Part shown: one piece after another, positions 47,901-59,621 of the stretch
How positions within the stretch are numbered: the first letter of the stretch is position 1
Layout: each line of letters starts with the position of its first letter
Origin: Pegea sp. RAD2-039
Taxonomy: Eukaryota; Chordata; Thaliacea; Salpida; Salpidae
Length of the DNA stretch: 64,000 nucleotides
Assembly (NCBI GenBank): GCA_034620365.1
Contig: JAQGEQ010000090.1
Coordinates: forward strand, 372,001-436,000
Reading direction: 5' to 3'
Notes under the pieces: model-generated
What the model was told of the DNA's origin: nothing
Databases searched by the model: none
What the model saw: the letters and a program-made list of their open reading frames with translations, nothing else
Made by a program: the position numbers and the translations under genes

Positions 47901-50900
47901 TGTCCTGACCAAGATGGAGACGACCCAAGACCGCAACTAGTCAGTTATCTTTCAGTTGATGACCGCTTTCATCTTCAGCTGTTGTCATCTTAATCATAAT
48001 TATTTCTACTCATTCGCCATCGATGACGTCATCACACAAGTTAAACATCTCGACTTTTTTCACGTCCAGGCGCAGAAAAAGATGGGGACTGTAATGGGAG
48101 TATATCTGCCCTGTGTCCAGAATATCTTAGGGGTCATTCTGTTTGTCCGTTTGACTTGGATTGTTGGTCTAGCTGGCATCTTGCAATCTTTATTCATCGT
48201 AATCCTTTGTTGTTCAACTGTTAGTTTTCAATCTCTCCCTACTGCCTCTAGTGACTCATATGCTCCCAGACGCTTTTGACCGCGATTTCGATGAGCGCAA
48301 TCGCGACTAATGGCGTTGTACCAGCTGGAGGCTCTTATTTTATGATATCTCGAGCGTTGGGACCTGAATTTGGAGGTGCTGTTGGCGTCCTCTTTTATTT
48401 GGGGACCACATTTGCTTCAGCTATGTACATTTTAGGAGCAGTCGAAATTTTAGTGGTAAGTCTGTCTTCAAATCGCTCTTTTGACGCGATTTCTCAAATC
48501 TTCATCCCCAGACCTACATCGCGCCTCAGATTCGTCTCTTTGGTGACATCACAGGACCATCAAATCGCGCGAACCTTCTAAACAACTTCCGGGTCTACGG
48601 TTCCTGCTTCCTGGTCCTTATGTCTTCACTTGTCTTCTTCGGAGTCAAATACGTCAATCGCTTCGCGTCGCTCTTCCTCGCTTGCGTCATCGTCTCCATC
48701 CTCGCCATCTTTGCCGGTGTCCTCAAATCAGCGGTCTCTCCTCCCGCGCAACAGTGATTATGACGTCACAAATCACGCGACCGCCGACTAAATACTTCAT
48801 TTACAGACTCTGTTACCTGGGCGACCGACTTATCGAGTTTGGAAGCGATGGATTATGCGCGAAAGGCAACTTGGTAACCAAGCAACCGACCCTAGTAACC
48901 AATCGGTTACTGATATTGTTATACAGACTTACCCGAGTAGCATCGACCAGATTTATTGTTACGCGAACGAAACCTTCGATTTAAACTCAACTGAACCTCG
49001 TTGTGATACTTACTTCACGAGCAACCAGTTGCAGACCATCTTAGCTATCCCTGGACTTGGTTCCAACGTCTCATCTGGTACCATATAACCACAAACTGGT
49101 CCACAACTAACCTGTCCACTTTTCAAGTCAATTTTGGGTCAAGTTATATGACCAAGAACGAACTGATCACCGCGAAAGGCGTTGATGACGTAGACGCCCT
49201 ACAGCCCGATGCAGACTTCCGGCCCAGTCCCAACTACCCGTCGTGGCTGTACGCGGACATCACGTCCAGTTTCACCATCCTTCTTGCTATCTTCTTTCCA
49301 TCTGTCACTGGTTAGTATCTGTGACGTCATCAACATCTCTGACGTCATCATCATCTGTGACGTCATTGTTTTAGGCATCATGGCGGGATCTAATCGATCA
49401 GGAGATCTCGCTGACGCTCAAAGATCGATTCCAACTGGGACTATTGGTGCCGTTCTCACCACTGCATTTATTTGTCAGTGACGTCATCACGCGATAGTTC
49501 CGCTTCACTGACTTCTCGACTTTTCGCAGATATCTCTACTGTTGTGTTCTTCGGCGCTTGCGTAGAAGGCTCGTTGCTACGCGACAAGTAAGTACCCCAC
49601 CCTACCTCTTCGTCATCTAACTGGTTGCCTGGCAACAGGTTCGGGGACTCGATCGGCGGCGAGTTGATTGTGTCGTTACTTGCGTGGCCCAGTAAATGGA
49701 TTGTTCTGATTGGTGCTTTCTTGTCCACCATCGGTGCTGGACTTCAGTCACTAGTGGGCGCCCCACGCCTGTTGCAAGCGATTGCCAAAGACGGGATTAT
49801 CCCGTTTCTGAAGGTGCCCCTGAAATATCACGCCCCATTTAGTCTACGATAGTTTTTTAGGTGTTTGGAAAGGGTAAAGAAGCAAATGGTGACCCGACGT
49901 GGGCACTTCTTCTCACTGTATTCATCTCGTTGATCGGAATCCTCATCGCTGACTTGGAGCTTGTTGCTCCAATTATCACCATGTAAGTCACGTGATCCTC
50001 ATCATCTGATCTTCATCATCTGATCCTCATCACTTGATCTTCATCATTTGATCTTCATCATTTGATCTTCATCACTTGATCTTCATCACTTGATCCTCAT
50101 CATCTGATCTTCATCATTTGATCCTCATCATCTGATCTTCATCACTTGATCCTCATCACTTGATCCTCATCACTTGATCTTCATCACTTGATCCTCATCA
50201 CTTGATCCTCATCACTTGATCTTCATCACGTGATCCTCATCATCTGATCTTCATCATTTGATCTTCATCACTTGATCCTCATCACTTGATCCTCATCACT
50301 TGATCCTCATCACTTGATCTTCATCACGTGATCCTCATCATCTGATCCTCATCATCTGATCTTCATCACTTGATCCTCATCACTTGATCTTCATCATCTG
50401 ATCCTCATCACTTGATCCTCATCATCTGATCTTCATCACTTGATCTTCATCACTTGATCTTCATCACTTGATCCTCATCACTTGATCCTCATCATCTGAT
50501 CCTCATCACTTGATCCTCATCACTTGATCTTCATCATTTGATCTTCATCATCTGATCCTCATCACTTGATCCTCATCACTTGATCCTCATCACTTGATCC
50601 TCATCACTTGATCTTCATCATCTGATCTTCATCACTTGATCCTCATCACTTGATCTTCATCACTTGATCCTCATCACTTGATCCTCATCACTTGATCCTC
50701 ATCACTTGATCTTCATCACTTGATCCTCATCATCTGATCTTCATCACTTGATCCTCATCACTTGATCCTCATCATCTGATCCTCATCACTTGATCCTCAT
50801 CACTTGATCCTCATCATCTGATCTTCATCACTTGATCCTCATCATTTGATCTTCATCACTTGATCTTCATCACTTGATCTTCATCACTTGATCTTCATCA

Positions 50901-53900
50901 TCTGATCTTCATCACTTGATCTTCATCATTTGATCTTCATCATCTGATCCTCATCATCTGATCTTCATCACTTGATCCTCATCATCTGATCCTCATCACT
51001 TGATCCTCATCACTTGATCTTCATCACTTGATCTTCATCATCTGATCCTCATCACGTGATCCTCATCATCTGATCTTCATCATTTGATCTTCATCATCTG
51101 ATCCTCATCACTTGATCCTCATCACTTGATCTTCATCACTTGATCTTCATCATTTGATCTTCATCATCTGATCTTCATCATCTGATCCTCATCATCTGAT
51201 CCTCATCACGTGATCCTCATCATCTGATCTTCATCATTTGATCTTCATCATCTGATCCTCATCACTTGATCCTCATCACTTGATCTTCATCACTTGATCT
51301 TCATCATTTGATCTTCATCATCTGATCCTCATCATCTGATCCTCATCACGTGATCCTCATCATCTGATCTTCATCATTTGATCTTCATCATCTGATCCTC
51401 ATCACTTGATCCTCATCACTTGATCTTCATCACTTGATCTTCATCATTTGATCCTCATCATCTGATCTTCATCACTTGATCCTCATCACTTGATCTTCAT
51501 CATCTGATCCTCATCACTTGATCCTCATCATCTGATCTTCATCACTTGATCTTCATCACTTGATCTTCATCACTTGATCCTCATCACTTGATCCTCATCA
51601 TCTGATCCTCATCACTTGATCCTCATCACTTGATCTTCATCATTTGATCTTCATCATCTGATCCTCATCACTTGATCCTCATCACTTGATCCTCATCACT
51701 TGATCCTCATCACTTGATCTTCATCATCTGATCTTCATCACTTGATCCTCATCACTTGATCTTCATCACTTGATCCTCATCACTTGATCCTCATCACTTG
51801 ATCCTCATCACTTGATCTTCATCACTTGATCCTCATCATCTGATCTTCATCACTTGATCCTCATCACTTGATCCTCATCATCTGATCCTCATCACTTGAT
51901 CCTCATCACTTGATCCTCATCATCTGATCTTCATCACTTGATCCTCATCATTTGATCTTCATCACTTGATCTTCATCACTTGATCTTCATCACTTGATCT
52001 TCATCATCTGATCTTCATCACTTGATCTTCATCATTTGATCTTCATCATCTGATCCTCATCATCTGATCTTCATCACTTGATCCTCATCATCTGATCCTC
52101 ATCACTTGATCCTCATCACTTGATCTTCATCACTTGATCTTCATCATCTGATCCTCATCACGTGATCCTCATCATCTGATCTTCATCATTTGATCTTCAT
52201 CATCTGATCCTCATCACTTGATCCTCATCACTTGATCTTCATCACTTGATCTTCATCATTTGATCTTCATCATCTGATCTTCATCATCTGATCCTCATCA
52301 TCTGATCCTCATCACGTGATCCTCATCATCTGATCTTCATCATTTGATCTTCATCATCTGATCCTCATCACTTGATCCTCATCACTTGATCTTCATCACT
52401 TGATCTTCATCATTTGATCTTCATCATCTGATCCTCATCATCTGATCCTCATCACGTGATCCTCATCATCTGATCTTCATCATTTGATCTTCATCATCTG
52501 ATCCTCATCACTTGATCCTCATCACTTGATCTTCATCACTTGATCTTCATCATTTGATCTTCATCATCTGATCCTCATCATCTGATCCTCATCACTTGAT
52601 CCTCATCATCTGATCTTCATAACCTGATCCTCATCACTTCTTCCTCATCATCTGATCTTCATCACTTGATCTTCATCACTTGATCCTCATCACTTGATCC
52701 TCATCATCTGATCTTCATCACTTGATCCTCATCACTTGATCCTCATCACTTGATCTTCATCATCTGATCTTCATCATTTGATCCTCATCATCTGATCCTC
52801 ATCACTTGATCTTCATCACTTGATCCTCATCACTTGATCCTCATCACTTGATCCTCATCACTTGATCCTCATCACTTCTTCCTCATCATCTGATCTTCAT
52901 CATTTTATCTTCATCATCTGATCCTCATCACTTGATCCTCATCACTTGATCCTCATCACTTCTTCCTCATCACTTGATCTTCATCATCTGATCTTCATCA
53001 TTTGATCTTCATCATCTGATCCTCATCACTTGATCCTCATCACTTGATCTTCATCACTTGATCTTCATCACTTGATCCTCATCACTTGATCTTCATCACT
53101 TGATCCTCATCACTTGATCCTCATCACTTGATCCTCATCACTTGATCCTCATCATCTGATCTTCATCACTTGATCCTCATCATTTGATCTTCATCACTTG
53201 ATCCTCATCACTTGATCCTCATCATCTTTATCTTTTTAGGTTCTTTCTCATGTGTTACGCATTTGTAAATGTTGCCTGTGCTCTTCAAACTCTGCTACAA
53301 ACTCCTGGTTGGCGCCCCAGATTCAAATACTACCACTGGTTAGTGTCCTTCTCTATTTAGTGACCTTTAATGACCAGTTGTTCACAAACAGGGTCCTGTC
53401 TTCCATTGGATTAGGTCTTTGTGTGGCTCTGATGTTCATTTCTAGTTGGGTCTACACTTTACTCGCTTTGTTGCTTGCTGCTTCGATTCATAAATACATC
53501 GAATATTCGGGGTGAGTCGCGCTGATGACGTCACTTGCTGATGATGTCACTGCTTGTAGAGCCGAGAAGGAATGGGGTGATGGACTTCGAGGACTTCAAC
53601 TGACCACCGCTCGATACGCCCTTCTTCGATTAGAAGAGCGCGCGCCCCATACTAAAAACTGGAGGTTGGTGGCGATTGTTTTGACTCTCTACTGACATCT
53701 AGTGGTGATTTGTAGACCTCAATTGTTGATCCTCGTCAAACCGGATGAAGATCTGATGCCAAAACATCCAAATATGTTTGATCTTGCTGATCAATTGAAA
53801 GCGGGCAAGGGACTTACTATTGTTAGCTCGGTGTTGCCTGGCAACCCAGTCGATATCTACCCTGAATCAAACCGTTGTCAAGAGGTGAGGATGACTCGAA

Positions 53901-56900
53901 GATATTCTAGTGAAGTGACTCGAGTATCTTAGGAACTACGTCAAGTTCTGGAGGAGCGTAAGATGAAAGGCTTCGCGCGTTCGATTGTTTGTCCTGACGT
54001 CAGTGACGGACTCAACGCGCTTATTCAGTCATCAGGACTCGGCGGGTTACGTCATAATACGATTATGATGGGTTGGCCCTATCGATGGAGATCAAAAGAA
54101 CAAGGCTACGACGTCTTTCTCAGTTAGTCGCGTTGTTCCGCTTCGATGCACACGTCGCGTTGTTCCACATCATTGCACATCTCATTGCTGACTTGTTGCA
54201 GATACTATCAAGACTGCATCAGCTTTTAATCATGCTGTCATTGTACCGAAGAATATTATGAACTTTCCAAGTCGAACTGACCGCTTACATGGTACTATAG
54301 ATGTCTGGTGGATTGTCCATGATGGTGGTCTACTTATGTTACTACCCTTTCTGCTTCGACAACATAAAGTTGGTGACCACTGTCCCTGTCCACTAACTTA
54401 CTCGTCTACTTTTGTAGTCATGGAAACAATGTACAATGAGAATATTTACTGTAGCTCAATTAGAAGATAACAGCATCCAATTAAAGAAAGATCTTGAGAA
54501 TTTTCTGTATCAGTTACGTATTGAAGCTGAGATAGAAGTTATTGAGATGGTTAGTATCTTCCTGATCTTCAATGTCTCTTCATCATCTGTTTGTTGCAGC
54601 AAACCTCTGATATATCTGCTTATACTTATGAAAGAACTTTGTTAATGGAGCAAAGGTCTGAAATTTTGAACCAGTTGAATTTGACCAAACAAAAACTAGA
54701 TGTAAGTGTCCACTTGTCCATTCAGTGTCCACCAACTTGCTTGTTTACAGTTCTCTACCTTTGGATCAAAGCCTCATAAAACAAGATTAGAAATTGGGAA
54801 TACTTCAATTAATAGTTCGGATAATGAAATGACATGGATGCCGGAAACAAGAGCAAAACTTGATGACATTACAGCATCGTTGGCAAATAATCTGACAGAA
54901 ACTGAAAAGTTAAACAAAAATCGATCAGCTGCTACAGTGAATATCGAAAAAGAAGAAATAAATAAAGATATAAACAATCAACTAAGAGACTCTAAAAGTG
55001 ATCCAAGTTTTGGGAATCTCAACAATATTGTTCCGTGAGTTGAAATTTCATCAATTAGTTCATCTGTTTGCTTGTTCATCTGTTTGCTTGTTCATCTGTT
55101 TACTTGTTCATCTGTTTGCTTGTTCATCTGTTTGCTTGTTCATCTGTTTACTTGTTCATCTGTTTGCTTGTTCATCTGTTTACTTGTTCATCTGTTTGCT
55201 TGTCCATCTGTTTGCTTGTTCATCTGTTTACTTGTTCATCTGTTTGCTTGTTCATCTGTTTGCTTGTTCATCTGTTTGCTTGTTCATCTGTTTACTTGTT
55301 CATCTGTTTACTTGTTCATCTGTTTGCTTGTTCATCTGTTTGCTTGTTCATCTGTTTGCTTGTTCATCTGTTTACTTGTTCATCTGTTTACTTGTTCATC
55401 TGTTTGCTTGTTCATCTGTTTGCTTGTTCATCTGTTTGCTTGTCCATATGTTTGATTGTTCATCTGTTTGCTTGTTCATCTGTTTGCTTGTTCATCTGTT
55501 TACTTGTCCATATGTTTGATTGTTCATCTGTTTGCTTGTTCATCTGTTTGCTTGTTCATCTGTTTACTTGTCCATCTGTTTGCTTGTTCATCTGTTTGCT
55601 TGTTCATCTGTTTACTTGTCCATCTGTTTGCTTGATCATCTGTTTACTTGTTCATCTACTTGTCCATCTGTTTGCTTGATCATCTGTTTACTTGTTCATC
55701 TGTTTGCTTGTTCATCTGTGTTCATCTGTTTGCTTGTTCATCTGTTTATCTTGTTCATCTGTTTGCTTGTTCATTTGTTTGTTCATCTGTTTACTTGTCC
55801 ATCTGTTTGCTTGTTCATCTGTTTACTTGTTCATCTGTTTGCTTGTTCATCTGTTTACTTGTTCATCTGTTTACTTGTTCATCTGTTTATCTGTGTTCAT
55901 CTGTTTACTTGTTCATTGTTCTTGTTCATCTGTTTGTCTTGTTCATCTGTTTGTTCATTGTTCATCTGTTTGTTCATCTGTTCATCTGTTTACTTGTTCA
56001 TCTGTTTACTTGTTCATCTGTTTGACTTGTTCATCTGTTTACTTGTTCATCTGTTTACTTGTTCATCTGTTTGTTCTTGTTCATCTGTTTACTTGTTCAT
56101 CTGTTTGCTTGTTCATCTGTTTGCTTGTTCATCTTGTTCATCTGTTTACTTGTTCATCTGTTTGCTTGTTCATCTGTTTACTTGTTCATCTGTTTGCTTG
56201 TTCTTCTGTTTGCTTGTTCATCTGTTTACTTGTTCATCTGTTTACTTGTTCATCTACTTGTCCATCTGTTTGCTTGTTAATCTGTTTGCTTGATAATCTG
56301 TTTGCTTGTTCATCTGTTTGCTTGTTCATCTGTTTACTTGTTCATCTGTTTACTTGTTCATCTGTTTACTTGTTCATCTGTTTACTTGTTCATCTGTTTA
56401 CTTGTTCATCTACTTGTCCATCTGTTTGCTTGTTCATCTGTTTGCTTGTTCATCTGTTTGCTTGTTCATCTGTTTGCTTGTTCATCTGTTTGATTCTGTT
56501 CATCTGTTTGCTTGTTCATCTGTTTACTTGTTCATCTGTTTGCTTGTTCATCTGTTTACTTGTTCATCTGTTTGCTTGTTCATCTGTTTACTTGTTCATC
56601 TGTTCTGTTTGCTTGTTCATCTGTTTGCTTGTTCATCTGTTTGCTTGTTCATCTGTGTTCATCTGTTTACTTGTTCATCTGTTTACTTGTTCATCTGTTT
56701 ACTTGTTCATCTGTTTGCTTGTTCATCTGTTTGCTTGTTCATCTGTTTGCTTGTTCATCTGTTTGCTTGTTCATCTGTTTACTTGTTCATCTGTTTACTT
56801 GTTCATCTGTTTGCTTGTTCATCTGTTTACTTGTTCATCTGTTTGCTTGTTCATCTGTTTGCTTGTTCATCTGTTTATTGTTCATCTGTTTACTTGTTCA

Positions 56901-58241
56901 TCTGTTCTGTTTACTTGTTCATCTGTTTACTTGTTCATCTGTTTACTTGTCCATCTGTTTGCTTGTTCATCTGTTTGCTTGTTTGCTTGTTCATCTGTTT
57001 ACTTGTCCATCTGTTTGCTTGTTCATCTGTTTGCTTGTTCATCTGTTTACTTGTTCTGCTTGTTCATCTGTTTGCTTGTTCATCTGTTTACTTGTTCATC
57101 TGTTTGCTTGTTCATCTGTTTGCTTGTCCATCTGTTTGCTTGTTCATCTGTTTGCTTGTTCATCTGTTTGCTTGTTCATCTGTTTACTTGTTCATCTGTT
57201 TGCTTGTTCATCTGTTTACTTGTTCATCTGTTTGCTTGTTCATCTGTTTGCTTGTTCATCTGTTTGCTTGTTCATCTGTTTGCTTGTTCATCTGTTTACT
57301 TGTTCATCTGTTTGCTTGTCCATCTGTTTACTTGTCCATCTGTTTGCTTGTTCATCTGTTTGCTTGTTCATCTGTTTGCTTGTTCATATGTTTGCTTGTT
57401 CATCTGTTTACTTGTTCATCTGTTTGCTTGTTCATCTGTTTGCTTGTTCATCTGTTTGCTTGTTCATCTGTTTGCTTGTTCATCTGTTTGCTTGTTCATC
57501 TGTTTGCTTGTTCATCTGTTTACTTGTTCATCTGTTTGCTTGTTCATCTGTTTGCTTGTCCATCTGTTTGCTTGTTCATCTGTTTGCTTGTTCGTATGTT
57601 TACTTGTTCATCTGTTTGCTTGTCCATCTGTTTGCTTGTTCATCTGTTTGCTTGTTCATCTGTTTGCTTGTTCATCTGTTTACTTGTTCATCTGTTTGCT
57701 TGTTCATCTGTTTACTTGTTCATCTGTTTGCTTGTTCATCTGTTTGCTTGTTCATCTGTTTGCTTGTTCATCTGTTTGCTTGTTCATCTGTTTACTTGTT
57801 CATCTGTTTGCTTGTCCATCTGTTTACTTGTCCATCTGTTTGCTTGTTCATCTGTTTGCTTGTTCATCTGTTTGCTTGTTCATCTGTTTGCATGTTCATA
57901 TGTTTACTTGTTCATCTGCTAGCTTGTTTATGTGCTTGTTAATTCTTTTTTTCTGTTTCTAGGAAATCTAATAACGTAAGACGGATGCATACAGCTGTTA
58001 AACTGAACGAGACGATTGTGAATCGTTCACATCAAGCTCAACTCGTTATTTTGAATCTACCAGGCCCTCCTAAGAAGAAAGAAGCAAGTCGAGAAGCTAA
58101 TTGTAAATTATTTCTAACTTTGAACAACTCTTCAACAAGTTGTTTGTAGATATGGAGTTTTTGGAAGTCCTTACTGAAGGTTTAGACCGTGTTATGATGG
58201 TCAGGGGCGGTGGTCGTGAAGTTATCACCATGTACTCTTGA
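44937..58241 (+). CDS. SLC12A: Electroneutral K-Cl cotransporter (KCC)
   Basis: KCCs export K+ and Cl- together across the plasma membrane and set cell volume and intracellular chloride. First exons: ATG 44937 (contains VRFVVTS) plus one at about 45556; alternative ATG 46568 plus an exon at about 46820 (contains RFKV). The common part runs [64 protein letters not shown], a Cys-containing glycosylated loop at 48800-49200, [38 protein letters not shown], then the cytoplasmic domain with [34 protein letters not shown]-type and [15 protein letters not shown]. It ends [22 protein letters not shown] and [11 protein letters not shown]. The HTAV Thr matches the WNK-SPAK inhibitory site (Thr1048 in human KCC3). 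Two introns are filled by 3-kb minisatellites; most others are tiny. KCC subtype cannot be assigned. Confidence 0.93.
46568..46864 (+). CDS. Alternative 5' exons of KCC
   Basis: ATG 46568 opens a 26-codon exon ending at a GTGAGT donor. The next exon (TTTTTTAG acceptor near 46819) completes an Arg codon and reads [17 protein letters not shown]. The stretch DDYENLDG resembles the N-terminus of vertebrate KCC1 (GDYDNLEG). This set lies downstream of the 44937 set, so it most likely marks a second promoter. Confidence 0.6.
49989..53231. repeat. 14-bp minisatellite filling a KCC intron
   Basis: About 230 copies of a 14-base unit GATCYTCATCAYYT, in register throughout, occupy nearly all of the 3,257-base intron 49983-53239. 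Its ends are a GTAAGT donor completing the codon for Met and a TTTTTAG acceptor before FFLMCYAF. No AG occurs in the array on the sense strand. Higher-order copies exist (1,106 bp = 79 units; also 154 and 140 bp). A few units carry CACGTGATC. Confidence 0.97.
55059..57920. repeat. 16-bp minisatellite filling a KCC intron
   Basis: Roughly 175 copies of a 16-base unit TTCATCTGTTTRCTTG, with small deletions at 55700-57050, fill the 2,928-base intron 55035-57962, which runs from a GTGAGT donor after an Asn-rich exon to a TTTCTAG acceptor before [10 protein letters not shown]. The unit has no stop in any forward frame, so very long meaningless frames (up to 756 codons, repeating [16 protein letters not shown]) arise. 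No AG occurs until CTAGC at 57919, close to the acceptor. Confidence 0.97.
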
Positions 58242-59621
58242 GTTGGGGCCCAGTGGTCGGTCGTTTCCTTGTTAGGTAATGGAGAGAAATAATTGATGTA
58301 ATCTTAAAACGCTTTTCATTTCTTCATGTCAAGTTACTTTTGTTTTTATTGTTGACATTTTATATCTGATTTCAACCAAGCAAGCAAACAAACGAGAGAT
58401 CTCAACATCATCTTCAACAGATCTTTCCGGCTCTTTGACATCGTTAACTTGCCCTCTCTACCATATGAAGCATACTTCTTTTTTATCAATTAGCTTGCTG
58501 TAAATATTTTGCAAATTTTTTAGGTGCACCGAAGTGAACTTGCTACAGTTACTGGCTTTTAATATCACCTCTCGTTTTAATAAACCATTTACTAAAATTT
58601 CATTCAACAAAACAATTTTATGAGAATATTTAAAAAAAATTTTCAAGTTTAGACTGTAAGTAAGTAAGACAACATTATTGGCAAGTATAGTTGCTGCAAG
58701 TACTTTTATTTTATCGATTTTTAACCATATTACATCCAACTTACCAACTGAAGTAAACTTTTAAACAATTTTTTAAAGTTTTTGTAAAATAATTGAGAAA
58801 ATAAATCGAAAAACTTTTTTAAATCTCAAGAAATTTGAAACTTGAAAAATTTAATTCATTTAGAATTTGAAAAAATTGAATTCCGTTGTATAAGCTGCTT
58901 AAAAAGTTGTCAGTTTTTCTACCTTCTTGTCTTTGAATATCTTTTTATATTTCTAATCTGATTATATCCAAGTTGTTCCTTTACATAAAGAATATTCTTC
59001 TTATTTCTATAAATTCTTTTCAAGTAACTAAAAAACTTTTATAATTGTCATTTGATTGAAAATAAAGAATAATTTGGATTGAAAACCAATAACTTCTATC
59101 CAATTAAAATTTAATTTTTATATTTCTAAAATTTTTAAACAATTATTTGTTAATTTCGTTTTAAATAGAAAATAATTTTTGATAAAAAACTAAAAAAAAT
59201 GAATTTTATGTAAAATAAGACGAATGACAAATACATCAGTTTTTTTAAATATTAAAAAATAAAAATACTCTGCTTTTTAAGAAAATAAATTTACAAAAAT
59301 TGGAAGCAACTGATAGAAACTAAAATAGAAACTTTAAATTCGTAATAATATTCTTTGAATCTTTAGAAATCATTTATAGAAAATTACAAAATTAAATTAA
59401 ACTTTATTTAAATCAGTTTGTATAATTCGTCAATTATGAAACTTGTTCAAACATCAATTAAAAATAATTTGTCCAAAAAGCACATACACAAAGTAAATGA
59501 AAGATATCAGCAAACTATTTCAACCACAGGTCAGTTAGTCGACAAGTAGTTTGCTAGTTTCATCTTTCTACTGCTAGTTAGTTTAAAGATAAGTTTTTAT
59601 TTGAAGACAGATACTGAGAAG
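58242..59621. other. Spacer between KCC and FRRS1-like genes
   Basis: 3' region of KCC followed by AT-rich DNA. A 93-codon minus-strand frame (58458-58739) lacks an ATG and homology, and I treat it as chance. Confidence 0.5.

Noticed and set aside
49989-53231. CRISPR-like regular array
   Set aside because: Contiguous 14-bp tandem units without spacers, in an animal intron.
55059-57962. Overlapping forward frames of 476-756 codons with [12 protein letters not shown] repeats
   Set aside because: They are translations of the 16-bp minisatellite inside a KCC intron; the KCC frame continues correctly across the intron, and the three frames encode the same repeat.
58458-58739. 93-codon minus-strand frame
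   Set aside because: No ATG start, no homology, AT-rich codon mix; likely chance.
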